From Pseudaminobacter salicylatoxidans (lineage in GTDB: Bacteria > Pseudomonadota > Alphaproteobacteria > Rhizobiales > Rhizobiaceae), in NCBI RefSeq assembly GCF_003148475.1, contig NZ_QGGG01000006.1:186001-250000 (forward strand): a stretch of DNA of 64,000 nucleotides. The letters run 5' to 3'. Below are positions 58,645 to 64,000 of this stretch, in pieces (position 1 is the first letter of the stretch; each line of letters starts with the position of its first letter). The notes beneath the pieces were generated by a model that was not told where the DNA came from, did not search any database, and saw only the letters and a list, made by a program, of their open reading frames with translations. The position numbers and the translations under genes were made by a program.

Positions 58645-59199
58645 ATGCATTCGGCTGTGGGGGAGAAACAGGGCCGTCTGACAAGTAAATGGGAGGTTTC
58701 GCAGCTTGCCGCTCGATCGGGCAGGTTGCTGCACACCGTGCTCGGCATCGCGCTCCTGTTCGTGGTGGGCGTGAATGTCGTCAACGCGTCGGGTCGCTAT
58801 CTGTTCGGCTTTTCGATGACCGGCACGGATGAGCTGATGGTCTACACCCTGATATGGGTGGTGATGGCTGGCGCGATCCTGTCGCTTGCCAAGCGCGATC
58901 ATATCAGCGTCAACCTGTTGCCGTCCTATGCGAAGGGGCGCGCCAAGCATTTGCTGCATGTCGTGCATGATGCCGCGGCCGTCTTCGCCTGCGCTTACGT
59001 CACCTATGCCTCCGATCTTTTCGTCGGCAAGATCAGCCGGCTCGGCACTAAGAGCATGGGGCTTGGTGTACCCATGTCGGTGCCGCACACGGCCCTGCTG
59101 GTCGGGTTTGCCGGGTTGACGCTCGTCGGCGCTTTCATGCTCGTTCGTGACATCGGCGCGCTGCTGCGCAACGACCCTCATCGGGAGCCGGCAGCATGA
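58645..59199 (+). CDS. TRAP transporter small permease (DctQ type)
   Basis: 184-residue membrane protein with four helices (about residues 28-50, 65-84, 104-120, 145-166), including the DctQ segment NVVNASGRYLFGFSMTGTDELMVYTLIWVVMAGAILSLAKRDHISVN. The ATG at 58645 follows a GGGAG. It forms the membrane complex with the DctM-type protein, whose start overlaps its stop by four bases, and takes part in the uptake of an unknown organic acid. Confidence 0.9.
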   Translation: MHSAVGEKQGRLTSKWEVSQLAARSGRLLHTVLGIALLFVVGVNVVNASGRYLFGFSMTGTDELMVYTLIWVVMAGAILSLAKRDHISVNLLPSYAKGRAKHLLHVVHDAAAVFACAYVTYASDLFVGKISRLGTKSMGLGVPMSVPHTALLVGFAGLTLVGAFMLVRDIGALLRNDPHREPAA

Positions 59200-60467
59200 T
59201 CGCCTCGCTCGCCGTCCTTCCCGTGCTGCTTCTGGTGCTTGGCACGCCGGTTTTCCTCGTCTTCCTGGCAGCGGTGGCCGTCACCTTCTTCTTCGTCCTG
59301 CCCTTGCCGCCGGTTGCGCTGCATCAGGTGCTGTTCGGCGGTCTGGATAACTACGCATTGCTCGCCATTCCGTTCTTCGTCTTCGCCGGCGAACTGATGG
59401 GCACCAGCGGCATCGCCTCGAGGTTGATCGCATGGGTGCTGGCGATGGTCGGCAGGCTGCCCGGCAGCCTGGCCGTCTCGACGGTCGGCGCCTCCACCGT
59501 GCTCGGCGCCATTTCCGGCTCCAGCGTGGCGGCGGTCGCCGCGCTTGGCAAGACGCTCTATCCCAAGCTTGAAAGCGCCGGCTATGGCAAGGAGCGCGCG
59601 GCCGGCCTGCTGGCATCGAGCGGTGCCATCGACATCGTCATTCCGCCCAGCATCGCCATGATCCTCTATGGGCTGGCGGCCGAGCAGTCCATTCCGCGCC
59701 TGTTCATGGCGGGCATCCTGCCGGGTATGCTGTTGGCGTTGATGATGTGCGCCTTCGTCATCGTCATGGCCATCGTGCTCCGGATTCCCGTGGTTGGCCG
59801 TTTCGATCCGGCCATTGCCTGGGCAGCTACCAGAAACGCACTTGCCGCGCTGCTGATGCCGGTTTTCGTGATCGGCGGCATCTATAATGGCTGGTTTTCG
59901 CCCACCGAGGCCGGTGGCTTTGCCTGCCTCTATGCGATTGTCGTGGCGCGTTTCGTCTATCGCACCATGAGTTGGGGCGACATTGTGCGGGCGGCAGGCA
60001 ATTCAGCGATGTTGTCGGCGCAGATACTGGTGATCGTCGCGACTGCGGGTGTCGTCACCTGGGTTCTGACCACGCAGGGCGTGCCGCAGGCAATCGTCGC
60101 CTGGATCGAGGCGCTCGACATGAGCGCGGTGACGTTCCTGCTGGCGGTCAATGTCGTGTTGCTGGTCATCGGCTGCTTTCTCGACCCGACTTCGGCGATC
60201 CTGGTGTTTGCGCCCCTGCTGGTGCCGATTGCGATTTCGCTCGGCATAGACCCGATCCATTTCGGCATCGTCATGACGGTCAATCTGGCAATCGGCATGT
60301 TCACCCCGCCCTTCGGGCTGAACATCTTCGTTGCCCAGTCCGTCACGGGCCTGCCGGCGCATTCGCTTTATCGCGGCGTGCTGCCCTACGTGGCCGTGCA
60401 GATCACGGCGCTCATCATCATCACCTATGTGCCGGCGCTGTCTCTGGCGCTTGGCCAGGCACTTTAG
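59196..60467 (+). CDS. TRAP transporter large permease (DctM type)
   Basis: 423-residue permease with about 12 helices. Family blocks are FAGELMGTSGIASRLIAW, GASTVLGAISGSSVAAVAALGKTLYPKLE, SSGAIDIVIPPSIAMILYG and CFLDPTSAILVFAPLLVPIA, GMFTPPFGLNIF. It uses a sodium or proton gradient. Fully coupled with the DctQ-type gene. Confidence 0.93.
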   Translation: MIASLAVLPVLLLVLGTPVFLVFLAAVAVTFFFVLPLPPVALHQVLFGGLDNYALLAIPFFVFAGELMGTSGIASRLIAWVLAMVGRLPGSLAVSTVGASTVLGAISGSSVAAVAALGKTLYPKLESAGYGKERAAGLLASSGAIDIVIPPSIAMILYGLAAEQSIPRLFMAGILPGMLLALMMCAFVIVMAIVLRIPVVGRFDPAIAWAATRNALAALLMPVFVIGGIYNGWFSPTEAGGFACLYAIVVARFVYRTMSWGDIVRAAGNSAMLSAQILVIVATAGVVTWVLTTQGVPQAIVAWIEALDMSAVTFLLAVNVVLLVIGCFLDPTSAILVFAPLLVPIAISLGIDPIHFGIVMTVNLAIGMFTPPFGLNIFVAQSVTGLPAHSLYRGVLPYVAVQITALIIITYVPALSLALGQAL

Positions 60468-60485
60468 AAAACCAGGGGGAACGTG

Positions 60486-61505
60486 ATGCTTTCTTCAATT
60501 CTCAAGGCTGCGGCATTCGGCACCGCGCTTGCCCTTCTGCCCATGGGCATGGCGACCACGCCGGCCGCGGCGCAGGCGACCATGAAGCTCGCTTCCGCGA
60601 CCATCAATGACGTCCAGCACGAATGGCAGAAAGTCTTTGCCGAGGAGCTCGACAAGCGCGTGGGCAATGCCGTGAAGACGGAGATTTATCCGGCAAGCCA
60701 GCTCGGCTCCATCCCGCGCATGGCCGAAGGTGTTCTGCTGGGCACGATCGAGGCCTTCACCACGCCGACGTCCTTCATGACCAACGTCGATCCGCGCTTC
60801 CAGGCCTTCGATGCGCCGGGGCTGTTCAAGACGCCGCAGGACGTGGACAACGCCATCCACGACCCGGAATACCGCGCGCATCTGGAGGAGATGTTCCTCG
60901 ACAAAGGGCTGCGCGTGATCGGCGCGATCTACAACAGCCCCACCGTGGTCTTCACCATGAAACCGGTGACCACGCTCGAAGGACTCAAGGGGTTGAAGAT
61001 CCGCACTTTCGCTTCGCCGCTTCAGATCAAGCCGATGGAACTGGTCGGTGCGACACCATTGCCATTGGCGCTGACCGAAGTCATTCCGCAACTCGAATCC
61101 GGCGGGCTCGACGGTATGCTGGTCGGGATGCCGATCCTGACGGCGTTCAAATATTACGACATCGGCAAGAACATCACCGATCTGCGCTTTGCCGAGATCG
61201 TCTCGGTCACGGTGGTCAATGAAGACTGGTTCCAGTCGCAGGGCGAGGATGTGCGCAAGGCCATCGTCGAGGCGGGTCGTGCGGCCGAAACCTCGGTGTT
61301 CAAGTGGGGCGTCGACAATGTTCGGAAGACCTATCAGGTCTGGGCCGACAACGGCGGCGTAATCAACGAGCTGTCGCCGGAAGAGCAGGCGAAGATGGAG
61401 GCCGAGTTCCACGAACTGGCCGATACGCTTCTCGCCACCGATCCGGCCGTGAAGGCTGAATATGAGAGGCTGCAAGCGCTCGTGGCCTCGAAGGCGGCGC
61501 AGTGA
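60486..61505 (+). CDS. TRAP transporter solute-binding protein (DctP type)
   Basis: 339-residue periplasmic binding protein. A GTG three bases before the ATG could also start it; the ATG at 60486 has the better spacing to AGGGGG. Signal peptide ends near AAA-Q at residue 29. The DctP pattern is visible in the mature part: VGNAVKTEIYPASQLGSIPRMAEGVLLGTIEAF and LEGLKGLKIRTFASPLQIKPMELVGATPLPLALTEVIPQLESG, with R for the carboxylate of the ligand. Ligand unknown, likely a carboxylic acid from this operon. Confidence 0.92.
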   Translation: MLSSILKAAAFGTALALLPMGMATTPAAAQATMKLASATINDVQHEWQKVFAEELDKRVGNAVKTEIYPASQLGSIPRMAEGVLLGTIEAFTTPTSFMTNVDPRFQAFDAPGLFKTPQDVDNAIHDPEYRAHLEEMFLDKGLRVIGAIYNSPTVVFTMKPVTTLEGLKGLKIRTFASPLQIKPMELVGATPLPLALTEVIPQLESGGLDGMLVGMPILTAFKYYDIGKNITDLRFAEIVSVTVVNEDWFQSQGEDVRKAIVEAGRAAETSVFKWGVDNVRKTYQVWADNGGVINELSPEEQAKMEAEFHELADTLLATDPAVKAEYERLQALVASKAAQ

Positions 61506-61521
61506 TGAAGGTGGCCTTCGC

Positions 61522-61968
61522 TCACTGGCACGACAGGCGGCCCCCGTTTTCCACGCAGCGCATCGCGCGCTCGGCGGCGGGGAGCTTCTCGGCGCGCCGG
61601 TCGAGCGAAATCAGCGCGCGCGTCGCATATGCGCGCCCGTCCATGCCACACCACAGGCGCTCGACGGGCAGGTTCTCGCCCTTGTCGTTGAGCGCGGCAT
61701 ATGTGCCGGTCTCGGGATCGAACCAGAGTTCGATGTCGAGTACCGCTCCGGGCGCGGCTTTGGCCAGCTCCAGAGAATACCAGTGGGCGATATCGGCATG
61801 GCATGCGATCGGCTCGATGCCGGCATTGGCCACGGTCAATGTCACCGGCGTGAGGCCGTCGGTGCCGGTGCGAACGGTGATGTGGCGCAGTTCAACCGCT
61901 GCCGCGTCTGTCATGAGCGCCAACACTGCTGCGACAAAAATTCGTGTGAGCAAGAGAACGATCCCCAT
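61522..61968 (-). CDS. Small secreted hypothetical protein
   Basis: 148-residue protein with a signal peptide (hydrophobic run IVLLLTRIFVAAVLALM, cut near residue 24) and a beta-rich mature domain with four cysteines (IACHADIAHWYS, LWCGMDGRA, RAMRCVENGGRLSC) that may form two disulfides. No family is recognised; similar proteins occur in Rhizobiales. It converges with the DctP gene and is divergent from the BMP gene; its start codon lies inside an inverted repeat. Confidence 0.7.
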   Translation of the reverse strand: MGIVLLLTRIFVAAVLALMTDAAAVELRHITVRTGTDGLTPVTLTVANAGIEPIACHADIAHWYSLELAKAAPGAVLDIELWFDPETGTYAALNDKGENLPVERLWCGMDGRAYATRALISLDRRAEKLPAAERAMRCVENGGRLSCQ

Positions 61969-62004
61969 TTGAAAATCTGAATTTACACTATCAGGTTTTC
62001 AAAT
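61967..62004. promoter_or_regulatory. Near-perfect 14-bp inverted repeat before the BMP gene
   Basis: ATTTGAAAATCTGA at 61967-61980 and TCAGGTTTTCAAAT at 61991-62004 are reverse complements with one mismatch and a 10-base spacer. The region is strikingly AT-rich (down to the GGAGG before 62051). It overlaps the start codon of the divergent secreted-protein gene, so a bound regulator would affect both genes. Confidence 0.65.
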
Positions 62005-62050
62005 AACGACAATAATATATGGGAATAGAATCAAAATAACGGAGGAAGAA

Positions 62051-63079
62051 ATGCTAAGAAAATTAAAGTATAGTGTCAGTGCGTTGCTTTTGAGCGGCTT
62101 CGTCCTCGGCGGTGCTCATGCTGCCGATGTCAAGTCCATCGCCATTCTCACGCCGGAAGAAGGCACCGACTATGGCTGGAACCAGCAGGGCGTGGAGGCC
62201 GCGAAGGCGGCGGCCGAGGCGGCGGGCGTGGAAGTGATCCTCGCGCAGGGTCTCGGCTATGGCGATGTTCGTCCCACGCTGCGCGAACTGGCGGAAGAGG
62301 GCGCAAGCCTGCTGATTGCGCATGCCAGCGGCTACAATACCTCGGCGCCGGAGATCGCCAACGAACTGAACGTGCCGGTTGCGATCGTCGACACGCCCGA
62401 CGCGCTCAAGAAAGGTCTGATCGCCGACTACACGCTGAGTGGTCACGAGGGTGCCTATCTGGCCGGCCGCCTGGCAGCCAAGATGACGCGCACCAAGGCC
62501 GTTGGCATCGTCGTGTCGGGCGAGCCGCCGTCCTGGAACTCGCAGTCGGCTGCATTTGCCGAGGGTGTGAAGGCCGAGAACCCGGACGTGAAAGTGACTT
62601 ACGCCGTGATCGGCCCCGCCGCCTATAGCGATGCCGCCGGTGGCAAGCGCGTGACCGAAAGCGTCATCGCGTCCGGCGCCGACATCATCTTCGGCCAGGG
62701 CAACGGCTCCAGCTTCGGCATGCTGCAGGCGGTGGAAACCACCAAGGCGACCGATGGCGGCAAGGCCTATTTCATCGATGTGATCGGCGACAAATCGCCC
62801 ATCGACAAGGGCTTCCTTCTGTCCTCGGTGATCTGGGACATCACTCCGGTCTACGCGGCTATGATCGATGACCTGAAGTCCGATACTTTCGGCACCAAGA
62901 GCTATGCCATCGGTGTCAAGGATGACTCGGTCAAGCTGCTCAAGACCCCGGCGATCCCCGACAATGTCTGGAGCGAGGTCCAGGCCATCCGCGAAGACAT
63001 CATCTCGGGCAAGATCAAGGTGGAGCCGGTCTTCGAGGCGACGGCCGTGCGCAAGCTGATGACGAACGTGACCGAATAA
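62051..63079 (+). CDS. BMP-family ABC transporter substrate-binding protein
   Basis: 342-residue periplasmic protein of the basic membrane protein (PnrA-like) family. Signal peptide ends near residue 24 (AHA-A); no lipobox. Family features: IAILTPEEGTDYGWNQQGVEAAKAAAEAAGVEV, HASGYNTSAPEIANEL, HEGAYLAGRLAAKMT, VISSGADIIFGQGNGSSFGMLQAV-like block near the middle. PnrA relatives bind purine nucleosides; the ligand here is unknown but a nucleoside or related compound is likely. An intrinsic terminator follows, before the ATPase gene. Confidence 0.92.
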   Translation: MLRKLKYSVSALLLSGFVLGGAHAADVKSIAILTPEEGTDYGWNQQGVEAAKAAAEAAGVEVILAQGLGYGDVRPTLRELAEEGASLLIAHASGYNTSAPEIANELNVPVAIVDTPDALKKGLIADYTLSGHEGAYLAGRLAAKMTRTKAVGIVVSGEPPSWNSQSAAFAEGVKAENPDVKVTYAVIGPAAYSDAAGGKRVTESVIASGADIIFGQGNGSSFGMLQAVETTKATDGGKAYFIDVIGDKSPIDKGFLLSSVIWDITPVYAAMIDDLKSDTFGTKSYAIGVKDDSVKLLKTPAIPDNVWSEVQAIREDIISGKIKVEPVFEATAVRKLMTNVTE

Positions 63080-63096
63080 CTGTTCGGCCGGTTTGC

Positions 63097-63130
63097 GGAG
63101 GGGCGGCTAATCCGCCCCTCCGGTTTTATT
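63097..63130 (+). terminator. Intrinsic terminator/attenuator between BMP and ATPase genes
   Basis: GGAGGGGCGG at 63097-63106 pairs perfectly with CCGCCCCTCC at 63112-63121, with loop CTAAT, followed by GGTTTTATT. It gives a strong hairpin plus short T-run, which lets most transcripts end after the binding-protein gene. Confidence 0.85.
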
Positions 63131-63148
63131 GCGGTGGGTGGATGGTTC

Positions 63149-64000
63149 ATGACCAATGCTTCTTCATCTCAGGCAGGCGGAAAGCCGGAGATTGTCACGC
63201 TGGAACGCGTGACCAAACGCTTTCCGGGCATCGTCGCGAACAACGCCGTCGACCTGTCTATCCGGGCAGGCGAAGTGCATGTTCTGCTGGGCGAGAACGG
63301 CGCGGGCAAATCCACGCTTATCGGCATGCTTTCGGGTCTTCAGCAGCCAAGCGAGGGGCGTATTCTGGTCGATGGCGTGCCGACACCGATAACGTCGCCG
63401 CGTCAAGCGCTGGCGCTTGGCATTGGCACGGTATTCCAGCACATGATGCTGGTGCCGACCTTGACGGTGGCTGAAAACCTGTTGCTCGGCGGCCCCTGGT
63501 GGCAGCGGCCCAAGAGCGAGGAACTGGCGACGCGCGTCGCCGAGATCAGCCGCACGCTTGGCATCACCGTCAATCTCCACGCAAAGGTTTCGGACCTGTC
63601 GCTCGGCGAGCAGCAGCAGGTGGAAATCCTGCGCGCGCTGTTGCGCAACAGCCGTTTGCTGATCCTCGACGAATCCACCTCCATGCTGACGCCGAAGGGC
63701 ATCGACGATCTTGGCGCGCTCATGCGCCGCCTTGTCGAGCAGGGGCTGGCAATCGTCTTCATCACCCACAAGCTGAAGGAGGCCGCGGCTTTCGGCGACC
63801 GCATCTCGGTCCTGAAGCTCGGCCGCAAGGTGGGCGAGATTTCGCCGCAGCGCCTGCGCGCGCGAAGCGAGAACGAGATCATCGTCGAGATCGTGGAGCT
63901 GATGTTCGGCAGAAAGGAAAACGACCCCGAGGAGCAGGATCGGGTCGCGCGTGCTTTCCCCGTCGAAACGACCCCGCTTCTCGAAGTGCGCGATCTGGCC
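63149..64000 (+). CDS. ABC transporter ATP-binding protein, truncated by window edge
   Basis: First 284 residues of a nucleoside/sugar-type ATPase that usually has two ATPase modules (about 500-520 residues). The first module is complete: Walker A LLGENGAGKSTLIGM, signature LSLGEQQQVEILRAL, Walker B LLILDESTSMLTPKG, and switch ITHKLKEAA; the start of the second module (LLEVRDLA) is at the edge. Belongs with the BMP binding protein. Confidence 0.93.
   Translation, partial: MTNASSSQAGGKPEIVTLERVTKRFPGIVANNAVDLSIRAGEVHVLLGENGAGKSTLIGMLSGLQQPSEGRILVDGVPTPITSPRQALALGIGTVFQHMMLVPTLTVAENLLLGGPWWQRPKSEELATRVAEISRTLGITVNLHAKVSDLSLGEQQQVEILRALLRNSRLLILDESTSMLTPKGIDDLGALMRRLVEQGLAIVFITHKLKEAAAFGDRISVLKLGRKVGEISPQRLRARSENEIIVEIVELMFGRKENDPEEQDRVARAFPVETTPLLEVRDLA

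Noticed and set aside
1-64000. CRISPR arrays, tRNA or rRNA genes, transposases, integrases
   Set aside because: No regular spaced repeats, cloverleaf-like segments, rRNA blocks or mobile-element proteins were recognised on reading both strands; a dedicated tRNA scan was not possible.

Overview
The window looks like a stretch of ordinary chromosome from a high-GC alphaproteobacterium of the order Rhizobiales, most likely the Phyllobacteriaceae side (Mesorhizobium, Aquamicrobium, Chelativorans, Nitratireductor). The evidence is a membrane-bound ferritin gene (mbfA) under a perfect Irr-type iron control element, an rph/hrcA divergent pair next to rdgB and hemW, soluble NAD-linked formate dehydrogenase (fdsGBA-fdhD-fdsD), many GC-rich intergenic hairpins typical of these genomes, and a dense, mostly intact gene layout. 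No rRNA, tRNA, CRISPR array, transposase or phage gene was seen, and no clear pseudogene. The assignment rests on protein and motif recognition only.

Left part (1-16.5 kb): a truncated EamA transporter, then hemW-rdgB-VOC-rph on the minus strand facing hrcA; a DUF2189 membrane protein and a small coiled-coil protein; a cytochrome b561/YceI pair; a LysE exporter; cysteine synthase; a GST; a TAXI-type TRAP transporter with its DUF1850 companion; an ArsR-type regulator divergent from DUF1127, NIPSNAP and ABM-fold genes; and mbfA.

Middle (16.6-31.7 kb): a TetR-HlyD-ABC-permease exporter operon with a palindromic operator; a CYTH-CHAD pair; the formate dehydrogenase operon with its LysR regulator and a perfect 23-bp dyad between them; mrp; a CoxG-like protein.

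Right-middle (31.8-48.4 kb): a sugar-acid dehydratase (IlvD/Edd), a dipeptide ABC transporter operon (dppABCDF), an acyl-CoA synthetase that carries a histone-H1-like Lys/Ala-rich N-terminal tail, a HAD phosphatase, pgi, a MocR-type regulator and a non-pyrrolysine MttB-family methyltransferase, then small secreted proteins.

Right end (48.5-64 kb): an MHS-family permease and then the most interesting part. A GntR/FCD regulator is cotranscribed with one GMC oxidoreductase and divergent from a second GMC oxidoreductase and from a run of genes: gentisate-dioxygenase-like bicupin, LVIVD-repeat beta-propeller, RidA, GST, 3-hydroxyacyl-CoA dehydrogenase family, and a DctQ-DctM-DctP TRAP transporter. 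The two non-coding regions of this cluster hold at least eight exact copies of the heptamer TGGTTGA (either strand), several as inverted repeats. I read this as one regulon for an undescribed (to me) uptake and ring-cleavage pathway. The window closes with a small secreted protein and the start of a BMP-type (nucleoside-like) ABC transporter operon, with a near-perfect 14-bp inverted repeat in their shared upstream region.
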